From Streptomyces sp. CB03234 (GTDB lineage: Bacteria > Actinomycetota > Actinomycetes > Streptomycetales > Streptomycetaceae): a stretch of 64,000 nt of DNA. Every line of letters begins with the position of its first letter. The stretch's first letter is position 1. Position numbers and translations under genes: made by a program. The notes under the pieces are model-generated. The model did not search any database, was not told the origin of the DNA, and saw only the letters and a list, made by a program, of their open reading frames with translations. The DNA lies in the NCBI RefSeq assembly GCF_001905885.1, contig NZ_LIYH01000002.1:1-64000 (forward strand), read 5' to 3'. Below, piece by piece: positions 8,293 through 16,571 of the stretch.

Positions 8293-8321
8293 ACAACGAG
8301 CGTCTCGGCACTTGGGTTACG
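8293..8321 (-). promoter_or_regulatory. Sigma-BldN-type promoter for rsbN
   Basis: On the minus strand CGTAAC (8321-8316) and CGTTGT (8298-8293) are 17 bp apart. This agrees with the sigma-BldN consensus CGTAAC-N16-CGTTGA as I recall it from S. venezuelae, apart from one extra spacer base and the last -10 base. It lies 131 bp before the rsbN start. It would let sigma-BldN drive its own anti-sigma factor. Confidence 0.7.
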
Positions 8322-8391
8322 CACGAAAGATGATCGGACCAGCGCGTCATCGAGGCGTCACGGACGGTGAGTTGGGGTCGCCCGCTGTGGG

Positions 8392-9171
8392 TCAGCGGGC
8401 GTCTTCGGGCAGCAGGCGCGCCAGGGTGCGGACCGCCCGGTACTGGAGCGTCTTGATCGCACCTTCGTTCTTGCCCATGACGCGGGCGGTCTCCGCGACG
8501 GACAGGCCCTGGAGGAAGCGCAGGGTCACGCACTCCTGCTGCTGCGGGTTCAGCTTGCGGACCGCCTCCAGAAGGGCCGCGTTGGAGAGGGACTCCAGGA
8601 CCGAGTCCTCAGGGCTGCGCTCGACCTCGTTGGCGTCGAGCATTTCGCCGGTGGTCACTTCCAGCCGGAATCGGCTCGATTTGAAGTGGTCGGCGACCAG
8701 GTTGCGAGCGATGGTGACCAGCCAGGCACCGAAATCGCGCCCCTGCCAGGTGAAGGTGGAGATGCGCCGCAGGGCGCGCAGGAACGTCTCGCTGGTGAGG
8801 TCCTCGGCCGTCGCCTTCCCGCCGACGCGGTAGTAGATGTAGCGGTACACGGTGTCGCTGTACTGGTCGTACAGACGGCCGAAGGCCTCGGCCTCACCGG
8901 CCTGGGCGCGCTCGACCAGCTCCATCATGCGGGCGCTGTCGCTGTCTGCGGTGGGCCGTCGGGCGGTGGTCGAGGTGCCCGAACCGCCCCGGCCGCCGCG
9001 TCTCCCGACGGCTGCACCGCCGTCGGCGAGGGCATAGCAAGGACCGGCGAGTGCCGGTGAGGCGAAGGCCGGGACGGCGTACGCGGTGGGGACGAAGCCG
9101 CGCAGATGGTCGATGACCGTCGCGCGGAGCGTAGCCAGGCCCGAGGCGTCAACCCCGACGTGTGGGTACAC
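8392..9171 (-). CDS. bldN: ECF sigma factor BldN (AdsA)
   Basis: The 259-residue product has the long N-terminal extension (residues 1-85) peculiar to BldN, starting MYPHVGVDASGLATLRATV, then sigma region 2 (about 88-155, with GRLYDQYSDTVYRYIYYRVG and TSETFLRALRR) and sigma region 4 (about 195-250, with RFLQGLSVAETARVMGKNEG). In Streptomyces BldN is made as a proprotein, is needed for aerial hyphae and transcribes bldM and the chaplin and rodlin genes. The GTG start at 9171 is preceded by GGGAG. RsbN, its inhibitor, is the next gene. Confidence 0.95.
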   Translation of the reverse strand: MYPHVGVDASGLATLRATVIDHLRGFVPTAYAVPAFASPALAGPCYALADGGAAVGRRGGRGGSGTSTTARRPTADSDSARMMELVERAQAGEAEAFGRLYDQYSDTVYRYIYYRVGGKATAEDLTSETFLRALRRISTFTWQGRDFGAWLVTIARNLVADHFKSSRFRLEVTTGEMLDANEVERSPEDSVLESLSNAALLEAVRKLNPQQQECVTLRFLQGLSVAETARVMGKNEGAIKTLQYRAVRTLARLLPEDAR

Positions 9172-9580
9172 GGGACTCCCAGAGGCAGAGCTTCCATCAC
9201 GTGCAGTACGGAACCTTTCACTCGACGTAGCGACGCGTGGGGGTTCCGTATGCGTCTGAGGAGAATAACGCTTAGTGCAGGGAGCGCTACACCGAGTTGC
9301 TTAAATCATCGATTCAGTCGCTTCTGTTGCGTCTACGCGGCTGATCAAGTCGCACTTCGTGACCATTTATTGATCGGATTACTTCGAGATCTGCTTGGGT
9401 GCGGGATCTCTTGTGGCCGAGTGCGGGGTGGGGCGACTGCCGGGGGGTGTGGGCGGGTAAGAGGCCGGATTGGCCACCGGCCGGCAGGCGGGGGCCCGTG
9501 CACTCCCCGGGCCGGGGGCCGGCGGGCGGCGGCCCACGACGGGGGCGTGCTGTGGGCGGCGGCCCACGCCTGGTGGGGGG
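9172..9580. other. Gene-free region: bldN upstream region plus repeats
   Basis: About 410 bp hold no convincing gene. The half nearest bldN is less GC-rich than its surroundings (around 9245-9395) and must carry the bldN promoter; a single AGTGA half-site, as found in BldD targets, is at 9218-9222 on the minus strand, but no full BldD box is visible. The half nearest the HAD gene contains GGGCGGCGGCCCAC twice (9524-9537 and 9554-9567). The second copy forms a GTGGGC/GCCCAC hairpin that could end HAD transcription. Confidence 0.5.
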
Positions 9581-10486
9581 TCAGCGGCGGCGGCGGTGGA
9601 GGGCTACTGCGGCGGCGGTGCCGCCGGCGAGGGCGCCGACGCCCGCGGCGGCCGGGATGCCGACCTTGGCGGCCTTGCGGCCCGTGCGGTAGTCGCGCAG
9701 CCGCCACTCGCGCTCGCGCGCGTACCGGCGCAGCTTGGTGTCCGGGTTGATGGCGTACGGGTGGCCCACCAGGGACAGCATCGGGATGTCGTTGTGGCTG
9801 TCGCTGTACGCCGCGCAGCGCGACAGGTCCAGGCCCTCCGCGGCGGCCAGCGCGCGGACCGCTTCCGCCTTGGCCGGGCCGTGCAGGGGCTCGCCGACGA
9901 GCTTGCCGGTGTAGACGCCGTCCACGGACTCGGCGACCGTGCCGAGCGCCCCCGTGAGGCCCAGGCGGCGCGCGATGATGGTCGCCGTCTCGACGGGGGC
10001 GGCGGTGACCAGCCAGACCCGCTGGCCGGCGTCGAGGTGGGCCTGGGCGAGGGCGCGGGTGCCGGGCCAGATGCGGTCGGCCATGTACTCGTCGTAGATC
10101 TCCTCGCCGATGGTCATCAGCTCGGAGACGCGGTGGCCCTTGACGATGGACAGCGCGCTGTCGCGGGCGTCCTGCATGTGCTCGGGGTCCTCGACGCCGG
10201 CGAGCCGGAACCAGGCCTGCTGCCAGGCGAACCGGGCCAGCTCACGGCGCTGGAAGAACTTCCGCTTGTACAGCCCTCGGCCGAAGTGGAAGATCGCGGC
10301 GCCCTGCATCACCGTGTTGTCGAGGTCGAAGAACGCGGCGGCGTGCTCGTCGCCGGGGACGGGGAACTGGGGTTCGGGCGCCGGCTGCGAGGTCTTGCGG
10401 GCGGCCTCGGCCGACGCTTCGCCCGCCAGCACGCTGCGTGCGGTGGCGGAACGCCTATGAGGAGTGAGCCATCCCAGTGCGGCCAT
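9581..10486 (-). CDS. HAD-IB family hydrolase (SerB/CicA-like)
   Basis: The 301-residue protein carries the HAD-IB phosphatase core: AAFFDLDNTVMQG (D54 nucleophile, D56), VWLVTAAPVE as motif II, a lysine near KAEAVRALA and YSDSHNDIPML as motif IV. A glycine/alanine-rich hydrophobic C terminus (GIPAAAGVGALAGGTAAAVAL) followed by HRRRR may anchor it in the membrane. The first 40 residues are basic and poorly ordered. The family includes phosphoserine phosphatases and lysophosphatidate-type phosphatases; the substrate is unknown. The ATG at 10486 is the first start that keeps the domain intact. It lies upstream of bldN on the same strand. Confidence 0.82.
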   Translation of the reverse strand: MAALGWLTPHRRSATARSVLAGEASAEAARKTSQPAPEPQFPVPGDEHAAAFFDLDNTVMQGAAIFHFGRGLYKRKFFQRRELARFAWQQAWFRLAGVEDPEHMQDARDSALSIVKGHRVSELMTIGEEIYDEYMADRIWPGTRALAQAHLDAGQRVWLVTAAPVETATIIARRLGLTGALGTVAESVDGVYTGKLVGEPLHGPAKAEAVRALAAAEGLDLSRCAAYSDSHNDIPMLSLVGHPYAINPDTKLRRYAREREWRLRDYRTGRKAAKVGIPAAAGVGALAGGTAAAVALHRRRR

Positions 10487-10588
10487 GTCGTGAGCATAGC
10501 CACTGTGTTCGGTACTTCCCGACTTGTGGGGATGCCATGGCGTGAACTCTGTGGGGCGACGGCATGACGCGGGCGGAGAATAGGGGGC

Positions 10589-10858
10589 ATGTTCGGACGT
10601 ACGAAGAAGAAGGCCGGCGGTTCGCGGACGGTGACCCTCATCGGTAAGCCCGGGTGCCATCTGTGCGACGACGCGCGGGAGGTGATCCGTGAGGTGTGCG
10701 CCGAGACGGGTGCCGTGTGGGAGGAGAAGGACATCCTTCAGGACGCGGAACTCCACCGCGCGTACTGGGAGCAGATTCCGGTTGTCCTGGTGGACGGGGA
10801 ACAGCACACCTTCTGGAAGGTGGACGCGGGGCGGCTGCGGCGCGCGCTGGAGGCATGA
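10589..10858 (+). CDS. Glutaredoxin-like thioredoxin-fold protein (DUF836)
   Basis: The 89-residue protein is a small thioredoxin-fold domain: VTLIGKPGCHLCDDAREVI gives strand 1 and the redox motif C29-x-x-C32 (CHLC), followed by the cis-proline strand QIPVVLVDGEQ. It resembles the DUF836/glutaredoxin-2-like family. It probably exchanges disulfides with a low-molecular-weight thiol, mycothiol in this group of organisms. It lies between the HAD gene and rex, which may reflect a shared redox theme. Confidence 0.85.
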   Translation: MFGRTKKKAGGSRTVTLIGKPGCHLCDDAREVIREVCAETGAVWEEKDILQDAELHRAYWEQIPVVLVDGEQHTFWKVDAGRLRRALEA

Positions 10859-10924
10859 CACTCGCGTGCGCGGCGCGGCGCGGTGCTTGGGGGGTGCGGC
10901 GCCTGTCGGTGGGTGGTGGGGTGC

Positions 10925-11169
10925 GGCCCCTCCGGGCTCACCTCCTCGAGGCCGGCGGCCTTGGGTCTCGGCGGTTCGGAGCCCGCCCGTTGCCGCCAGC
11001 CTCTGCGGGGGCGACCCTGCACGGCCACACCCCGGTCGTACGCCGTCTGCGGGCGCGCTTTTGGTCGACCACGGCCAGGGTCGCCCCCGCAGCCCGGTCG
11101 GCGGCGCGATACGGCCACGAGGCCGCTCGGGCACCCCGCCGACGGGGAGGAGGTGAGCCCGGAGGGGCC
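10925..11169. repeat. Nested inverted-repeat element upstream of rex
   Basis: The ends are a perfect 23 bp inverted repeat: 10925-10947 starts GGCCCCTCCGGG and 11147-11169 is its exact reverse complement. Inside it a second perfect 17 bp inverted repeat pairs 11003-11019 (CTGCGGGGGCGACCCTG) with 11076-11092. The whole 245 bp lies in the 648 bp gene-free gap 10859-11506 and carries no plausible reading frame. No target duplication is visible at the edges. It could be a MITE-like remnant or a large structured transcript; neither is proven. Confidence 0.6.
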
Positions 11170-11412
11170 CCGACCCTGGTCCGCCGGCAGCAACCGAATC
11201 GGCTCCGCCGTACGGCTGAGGGCGGGAGGTGACCGGGAAAGGCGGTTACCATCGTGTGCGTTTTGTTGCGCTTCGGGGGCGTGGTCATGAGGAGTGTGTA
11301 CCGCTTTGCCCCCTTCGGCTCGTGAACGGACTGAGGTTCGCCTTGGTTCCGGGTTGGCGCGATCGATTCGCGTGAGCCCGGTCACTTTGCGCGGACAAAA
11401 TGGACACCATCT

Positions 11413-11430
11413 TTGTGCACGCGTTCACAA
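11413..11430. promoter_or_regulatory. Rex operator (ROP)
   Basis: TTGTGCACGCGTTCACAA contains TGTGCACGCGTTCACA (11414-11429), which matches the Rex operator consensus TGTGAACGCGTTCACA at 15 of 16 positions. It is 77 bp before the rex start. Rex binds such sites when NADH is low and leaves them when NADH is high, so the rex-hemACD operon should be autoregulated by redox state. Confidence 0.92.
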
Positions 11431-11506
11431 AGACATAGCCTGCTGTCGACGGGGCGGCCTCGGTACGTATGGCCGCCTGCAGCCCCGCTCATCCCGCAGG
11501 AGCACC

Positions 11507-12283
11507 GTGGCAACTGGCCGAACACACCGACCGGCGACCCGTAGCCGAGGAATCCCCGAGGCCACCGTCGCCAGGCTTCCGCTGTATCTGCGGGCGCTCA
11601 CCGCACTGTCGGAGCGCTCCGTACCGACGGTCTCCTCCGAGGAGCTCGCGGCGGCGGCGGGGGTCAATTCCGCGAAGCTGCGCAAGGACTTCTCGTACCT
11701 CGGCTCCTACGGCACCCGTGGTGTCGGGTACGACGTCGAGTACCTCGTCTACCAGATCTCGCGCGAGCTCGGGCTCACCCAGGACTGGCCGATCGTCATG
11801 GTCGGTATCGGTAACCTCGGCGCCGCCCTCGCGAACTACGGCGGGTTCGCCTCCCGTGGCTTCCGCGTCGCCGCGCTGATCGACGCCGACCCCTCGATGG
11901 TCGGCAAGCCGGTCGCGGGCATGCCCGTCCAGTACATCGACGACCTCGAGAAGATCGTCGACGAGAACGGCGTCTCGATCGGCGTCATCGCCACGCCCGC
12001 CGGCGCCGCGCAGCAGGTCTGTGACCGGCTCGTCGCCGCCGGGGTGACCTCCATCCTGAACTTCGCGCCGACCGTGCTGTCCGTGCCCGACGGCGTGGAC
12101 GTACGCAAGGTCGACCTCTCCATCGAGCTGCAGATCCTCGCCTTCCACGAGCAGCGCAAGGCCGGCGAGGAGGGCGGCGGCGAGGCCGTGCTGCCGCCCG
12201 TCGTGCGTGAGCCGGCCACCGCCACGCAGGCCGATGACCGGAAGGGACCTGACGGGGACATGCCCGCCGTGATGCCGGCATGA
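11507..12283 (+). CDS. rex: Redox-sensing transcriptional repressor Rex
   Basis: The 258-residue protein has an N-terminal winged helix (about 18-85, with ATVARLPLYLRAL, SSEELAAAAGVNSAKLRKDFSYLGSYGTRGVGY) and a Rossmann domain with the NAD(H)-binding loop VGIGNLG at 99-105. It senses the NADH/NAD+ ratio and represses respiratory and haem genes. The GTG at 11507 follows CAGGAG by six bases. A Rex operator lies 77 bp upstream, and the stop overlaps the hemA start (ATGA), so rex heads the haem operon. The residues after about 225 form a disordered tail. Confidence 0.95.
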   Translation: MATGRTHRPATRSRGIPEATVARLPLYLRALTALSERSVPTVSSEELAAAAGVNSAKLRKDFSYLGSYGTRGVGYDVEYLVYQISRELGLTQDWPIVMVGIGNLGAALANYGGFASRGFRVAALIDADPSMVGKPVAGMPVQYIDDLEKIVDENGVSIGVIATPAGAAQQVCDRLVAAGVTSILNFAPTVLSVPDGVDVRKVDLSIELQILAFHEQRKAGEEGGGEAVLPPVVREPATATQADDRKGPDGDMPAVMPA

Positions 12284-13626
12284 GCCTCCTCGTCGTCGGC
12301 CTCAGCCACCGCAGCGCCCCCGTCAGCGTGCTGGAGCGGGCCTCCCTCGACTCCGACACGCGCAGCAAGCTGCTCCACGACACCCTCGCCGCCGAACCGG
12401 CCGTCGAGGCCGCCGTCCTGGCCACCTGCAACCGCATCGAGCTGTACGCGGACGTGGACAAGTTCCACGCGGGCGTCGCCGAGCTGTCCACGCTGCTCGC
12501 CCAGCACAGCGGCGTCGGGCTGGAGGAGCTCACCCCGTACCTGTACGTGCACTACGAGGACCGGGCCGTCCACCACCTGTTCTCGGTGGCGTGCGGGCTG
12601 GACTCCATGGTGGTGGGCGAGGGGCAGATCCTCGGCCAGATCAAGGACGCCCTCGCGCGCGGCCAGGAGCTGCACACCGCCGGACGGCTGCTGAACGACC
12701 TGTTCCAGCAGGCGCTGCGGGTCGGCAAGCGGGCCCACAGCGAGACCGGGATCGACCGGGCCGGCCAGTCGCTCGTCACCTTCGGGCTGCAGCAGCTGGC
12801 CGCCGGTGCCGACGTCTCCGCCTGGGCCGAGGGCAAGCGGGCGCTCGTCATCGGCGCCGGGTCCATGTCCTCGCTCGCCGCCGCCACCCTCGCGCGGGCC
12901 GGTGTCGCCGAGATCGTCATCGCCAACCGCACGGTGGAGCGCGCCGAACGGCTCGTACAGATCCTGACCGAGCCCGGGGGTACGGGGGTGGCCGCGCGTG
13001 CGGTGGCCATGGCCTCCGTCGGTGACGAACTGACACGTGCCGACGTGGTCGTCTCCTGCACGGGTGCCACGGGGCTGGTGCTGACGGGTGTGGCCGTCGA
13101 GAGCGCGATGGCGGGCCGTACGGCTCCGCTGGCGCTGCTCGACCTGGCCATGCCCCGCGACATCGACGCCGCCGTGCACCGGCTGGCGGACGTCCGGCTC
13201 GTCGACATCGAGTCGCTCGCCGAGGCCTCCGCCGACGCGCCGATGGCCGCCGACGTGGACCAGGTGCGCGGCATCGTCGCCGACGAGGTCGCCGCCTTCG
13301 GTGCCGCACAGCGCGCCGCGCACATCACGCCGACCGTCGTCGCGCTGCGCACCATGGCGGCCGACGTCGTCGCGGGGGAGATGGCCCGGCTGGAGGGGCG
13401 GCTGCCCGGCCTCGACGAAAAGCAGCGCGCCGAGATCACCCAGACCGTGCGGCGTGTGGTGGACAAGCTCCTCCACGCGCCGACCGTACGGGTCAAGCAG
13501 CTCGCCGCCGAGCCCGGCGGCGCGGGGTACGCGGACGCGCTGCGCACACTCTTCGACCTCGACCCGGAGACGGTCGCCTCCGTCAGCCGGGCCGACATGA
13601 ACGACCCGAATAGAGGGCGAGTATGA
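12280..13626 (+). CDS. hemA: Glutamyl-tRNA reductase
   Basis: The 448-residue enzyme reduces glutamyl-tRNA(Glu) with NADPH to glutamate-1-semialdehyde, the first step of C5 haem synthesis. Catalytic C50 lies in VLATCNRIELYA; the substrate-recognition loop MVVGEGQILGQIKDA and the NADPH-binding GAGSMSSLAAATLARAG segment follow, and the C terminus is a helical dimerisation domain. It is translationally coupled to rex (ATGA overlap) and to hemC. Its product is used by the hemL product, encoded about 30 kb away in this window. Confidence 0.96.
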   Translation: MSLLVVGLSHRSAPVSVLERASLDSDTRSKLLHDTLAAEPAVEAAVLATCNRIELYADVDKFHAGVAELSTLLAQHSGVGLEELTPYLYVHYEDRAVHHLFSVACGLDSMVVGEGQILGQIKDALARGQELHTAGRLLNDLFQQALRVGKRAHSETGIDRAGQSLVTFGLQQLAAGADVSAWAEGKRALVIGAGSMSSLAAATLARAGVAEIVIANRTVERAERLVQILTEPGGTGVAARAVAMASVGDELTRADVVVSCTGATGLVLTGVAVESAMAGRTAPLALLDLAMPRDIDAAVHRLADVRLVDIESLAEASADAPMAADVDQVRGIVADEVAAFGAAQRAAHITPTVVALRTMAADVVAGEMARLEGRLPGLDEKQRAEITQTVRRVVDKLLHAPTVRVKQLAAEPGGAGYADALRTLFDLDPETVASVSRADMNDPNRGRV

Positions 13627-14582
13627 CCGAGAGGGCATTGAGGCTCGGGACCAGGCGCAGCAAGCTCGCCATGGCCCAGTCCGGCCATGTCGCGGAGGCG
13701 GTACGGCAGCTGACCGGGCGTCCCGTGGAGCTGGTGGAGATCACCACGTACGGTGACACCTCCCGCGAGCACCTCGCGCAGATCGGCGGCACCGGCGTCT
13801 TCGTCACCGCGCTGCGCGACGCGCTGCTCGCCGGCGAGGTCGACTTCGCCGTGCACTCGCTGAAGGACCTGCCGACGGCGCAGCCCGAGGACCTGGTGCT
13901 CGCGGCGATCCCGCAGCGCGAGGACCCGCGTGACGTGCTGGTCGCCCGGGACGGGCTGCGGTTCGAGGAACTTCCGGCCGGGTCCCGGGTGGGTACCGGT
14001 TCGCCGCGGCGCATGGCACAGCTCAACGCGTACGCGCGCGCCCGCGGCATGGAGATCGAGTGCGTCGCCATCCGGGGGAATGTCGACACGCGCATCGGCT
14101 ACGTACGGAACGGGGAGCTGGACGCGGTGGTACTCGCCGCGGCCGGGCTCAACCGCATCGGGCGTAGCGAGGAGGTCACCGACTTCCTGTCGGTCGACAC
14201 CGTTCTGCCCGCTCCCGGCCAGGGAGCCCTGGCGATCGAGTGCACGGCGGCCGACGCCGGCCTCGCCGCCGCGCTCGCCGAGCTCGACGACCCGTACACC
14301 CGGGCCGCCGTGACCGCCGAGCGGTCCCTGCTCGCCGCCCTGGAGGCCGGCTGCAGCGCACCTGTGGGTGCCCTGGCCGACCTGCTGGCCGATGGGCAGG
14401 TTGTTCATGAGATGCGCCTGCGGGGCGTCGTCGGCACGACCGACGGCTCCACGCTGGTGCAGTTGTCCACCACCGGTCCCGTACCCATGTCGCACGGCGA
14501 CGCTGTCGCGCTCGGTCGCGAACTCGCGTCCGAGATGCTCGCCAAGGGTGCGGCCGGTCTTATGGGGGAGCGAGCACTTTGA
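13623..14582 (+). CDS. hemC: Hydroxymethylbilane synthase (porphobilinogen deaminase)
   Basis: The 319-residue enzyme joins four porphobilinogens into hydroxymethylbilane. The start LRLGTRRSKLAMAQSGHVA is typical, catalytic D82 lies in HSLKDLPT, and C244 in LEAGCSAPVGA carries the dipyrromethane cofactor. The ATG at 13623 overlaps the hemA stop by four bases. It ends in an overlap with the TTG start of hemD. Confidence 0.96.
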   Translation: MTERALRLGTRRSKLAMAQSGHVAEAVRQLTGRPVELVEITTYGDTSREHLAQIGGTGVFVTALRDALLAGEVDFAVHSLKDLPTAQPEDLVLAAIPQREDPRDVLVARDGLRFEELPAGSRVGTGSPRRMAQLNAYARARGMEIECVAIRGNVDTRIGYVRNGELDAVVLAAAGLNRIGRSEEVTDFLSVDTVLPAPGQGALAIECTAADAGLAAALAELDDPYTRAAVTAERSLLAALEAGCSAPVGALADLLADGQVVHEMRLRGVVGTTDGSTLVQLSTTGPVPMSHGDAVALGRELASEMLAKGAAGLMGERAL

Positions 14583-16243
14583 GCCCCACCACTGCATCCA
14601 AGGCTTCCTCCGCGTTCTCCGCGTGCGGGCACGTCACCTTCCTGGGCGCCGGACCCGGTGATCCCGGGCTGCTGACACTGCGCGCCGTCGAGGCCCTGTC
14701 AGGCGCTGACGTACTGATCGCCGAGCCGGATGTGCTCGATGTCGTACGCGGCCATGCGCGGGCGGGCGTGAGCACGCCTGAGCTGACGGTTGTTGACGAT
14801 GCGTCAATGCCCGCCGGGGTCCCCGTGTTGAGGGATGCGACCAATCTTGTCATGGAGGCCGCGCGGGGCGGCAAGCGGGTCGTCCGTGCGGTGAGCGGCG
14901 ACCCGGGGCTCGACGGCAACGCGGGCGCCGAGATGCTCGCGTGCGCCGCGGAGGGCATCCCCTTCGAGGTCGTGCCCGGTGTCGCCGCTGCCGTCGGCGT
15001 GCCCGCGTACGCGGGTGTGCCGCTGCGGGACGCGCAGGGCGCCGACGTGCGCTTCGTGGACGCGCGGAGCGCGAGTGAGCGGTGCTGGACGGAGGTGGGG
15101 GCGTCGGACGGGACGGTGGTCGTGTCCACGACCCTGGACTCCGTGGCCGCCGCCGCGGGTGAGCTGGTGTCGGCGGGCCGTAAGCCCGACACCCCGCTGA
15201 CCGTGACGGTGGCCGGTACGACCACCCGGCAGCGGACGTGGACCGCGACGCTCGGCTCGATCGCGCAGGTGCTGAAGCAGGCGAAGGTGCTGCCGTCGCC
15301 GGAGGGCCACCAGCCCGTCATAGCCGTGGTCGGTGAGCGCAGCTCCGCCGCCCAGCGCGACCAGCTCGCGTGGTTCGAGTCCAAGCCGCTGTTCGGCTGG
15401 AAGGTCCTCGTACCGCGTACGAAGGAGCAGGCGGCGTCGCTCTCCGACCAGCTCCGGTCCTACGGGGCCGTGCCCAGCGAGGTCCCGACCATCGCCGTCG
15501 AGCCGCCGCGTACGCCGCAGCAGATGGAGCGCGCGGTGAAGGGGCTCGTGACGGGCCGCTACGAGTGGATCGCCTTCACGTCCGTCAACGCCGTGAAGGC
15601 GGTGCGGGAGAAGTTCGAGGAGTACGGGCTCGACGCCCGCGCCTTCGCCGGGATCAAGGTCGCGGCGGTGGGCGAGCAGACGGCTGCCTCGCTGGTCGAG
15701 TTCGGTGTGAAGCCCGATCTCGTGCCGAGCGGCGAGCAGTCGGCCGCCGGGCTGCTGGAGGACTGGCCGCCGTACGACCCGGTCTTCGACCCGATCGACC
15801 GTGTCTTCCTGCCGCGCGCCGACATCGCGACCGAGACGCTGGTCGCCGGTCTCATCGAGCTCGGGTGGGAGGTCGACGACGTCACGGCCTACCGGACCGT
15901 GCGGGCGTCGCCGCCGCCGGCCGAGACGCGGGAGGCCATCAAGGGCGGTGGCTTCGACGCCGTTCTGTTCACGTCGTCGTCGACGGTACGGAACCTGGTG
16001 GGCATCGCCGGTAAGCCGCACAACGTGACGGTCATCGCCTGTATCGGGCCCGCGACCGCGAAGACGGCTGAGGAGCACGGGCTCCGGGTTGATGTTCTGT
16101 CGCCCGAGCCGTCCGTCCACAAGCTGGCCGAGGCGCTGGCGGAGTTCGGGCTCCGGCGGCGGGCCGCCGCGCTGGAGGCGGGCGACCCGGTCACCCGCCC
16201 GAGCGAGCGCCGCCCGGGCGCGCGGCGGCGGCGTACGACCTGA
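14579..16243 (+). CDS. hemD: Uroporphyrinogen-III synthase fused to a methyltransferase-like domain
   Basis: The 554-residue protein has an N-terminal SAM-methyltransferase-like domain (about 18-250, starting VTFLGAGPGDPGLLTLRAVEAL) and a C-terminal uroporphyrinogen-III synthase domain (about 262-525, FGWKVLVPRTKEQAASL and the AFTSVNAVKAVREKF block). The methylase half lacks the usual GGDPxxFGRG loop, having SGDPGLDGN, so it may not make precorrin-2. The TTG at 14579 overlaps the hemC stop (TTGA). The C-terminal domain closes hydroxymethylbilane to uroporphyrinogen III. It ends before a strong bidirectional hairpin. Confidence 0.92.
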   Translation: MSPTTASKASSAFSACGHVTFLGAGPGDPGLLTLRAVEALSGADVLIAEPDVLDVVRGHARAGVSTPELTVVDDASMPAGVPVLRDATNLVMEAARGGKRVVRAVSGDPGLDGNAGAEMLACAAEGIPFEVVPGVAAAVGVPAYAGVPLRDAQGADVRFVDARSASERCWTEVGASDGTVVVSTTLDSVAAAAGELVSAGRKPDTPLTVTVAGTTTRQRTWTATLGSIAQVLKQAKVLPSPEGHQPVIAVVGERSSAAQRDQLAWFESKPLFGWKVLVPRTKEQAASLSDQLRSYGAVPSEVPTIAVEPPRTPQQMERAVKGLVTGRYEWIAFTSVNAVKAVREKFEEYGLDARAFAGIKVAAVGEQTAASLVEFGVKPDLVPSGEQSAAGLLEDWPPYDPVFDPIDRVFLPRADIATETLVAGLIELGWEVDDVTAYRTVRASPPPAETREAIKGGGFDAVLFTSSSTVRNLVGIAGKPHNVTVIACIGPATAKTAEEHGLRVDVLSPEPSVHKLAEALAEFGLRRRAAALEAGDPVTRPSERRPGARRRRTT

Positions 16244-16260
16244 CGGTCGGTAGGGCTCCT

Positions 16261-16300
16261 ACGGGGGTGGAGGGCACCGCACGGTGCGCTCCACCCCCGT
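16261..16300. terminator. Bidirectional hairpin after hemD
   Basis: ACGGGGGTGGAGGGCACCG and CGGTGCGCTCCACCCCCGT pair over 19 bp with a single mismatch. It lies between the convergent ends of hemD and the DUF397 gene and probably stops the rex-hem operon. Confidence 0.8.
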
Positions 16301-16310
16301 ACGTGCTTTG

Positions 16311-16571
16311 TCAGTTGCCGGAGGCGTACGGCAGGAAGGTCGCCCAGGTGGTGGGGGCGAAGGCGAGGCGGGGGCCGGTGGGGTTCTTGGAGTCGCGGAC
16401 GAGGATGGTGCCGGGGGTGGCTGCGACCTCGACGCAAGAGGGGCCGTCCGCGCCGCTGTAACTGCTTTTCACCCAGGCCACTTCGACGCAGGACGGGCCG
16501 TCGTCCGTGCTGTAGCTGCTCTTTATCCACTCCAGGTCGGAACCGGCTCCATCAGAGAGCTTGAGGGTCAT
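16311..16571 (-). CDS. DUF397 protein with an internally duplicated motif
   Basis: The 86-residue protein has two tandem copies of the DUF397 signature: KSSYSTDDGPSCVEVAW and KSSYSGADGPSCVEVAA, then the usual VRDSKNPTGPRLAF block. DUF397 proteins are small cytoplasmic partners of Scr1-type XRE regulators in streptomycetes and can relieve or modulate their DNA binding. Its ATG overlaps the XRE stop by four bases (ATGA), so the two are co-translated. Confidence 0.88.
   Translation of the reverse strand: MTLKLSDGAGSDLEWIKSSYSTDDGPSCVEVAWVKSSYSGADGPSCVEVAATPGTILVRDSKNPTGPRLAFAPTTWATFLPYASGN

Noticed and set aside
9218..9222. Complete BldD operator upstream of bldN
   Set aside because: Only one AGTGA half-site is visible by eye; no symmetric partner at the right spacing was found, so a site is not claimed.
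10925..11169. Insertion sequence
   Set aside because: The inverted repeats lack a transposase gene and no target-site duplication is visible.
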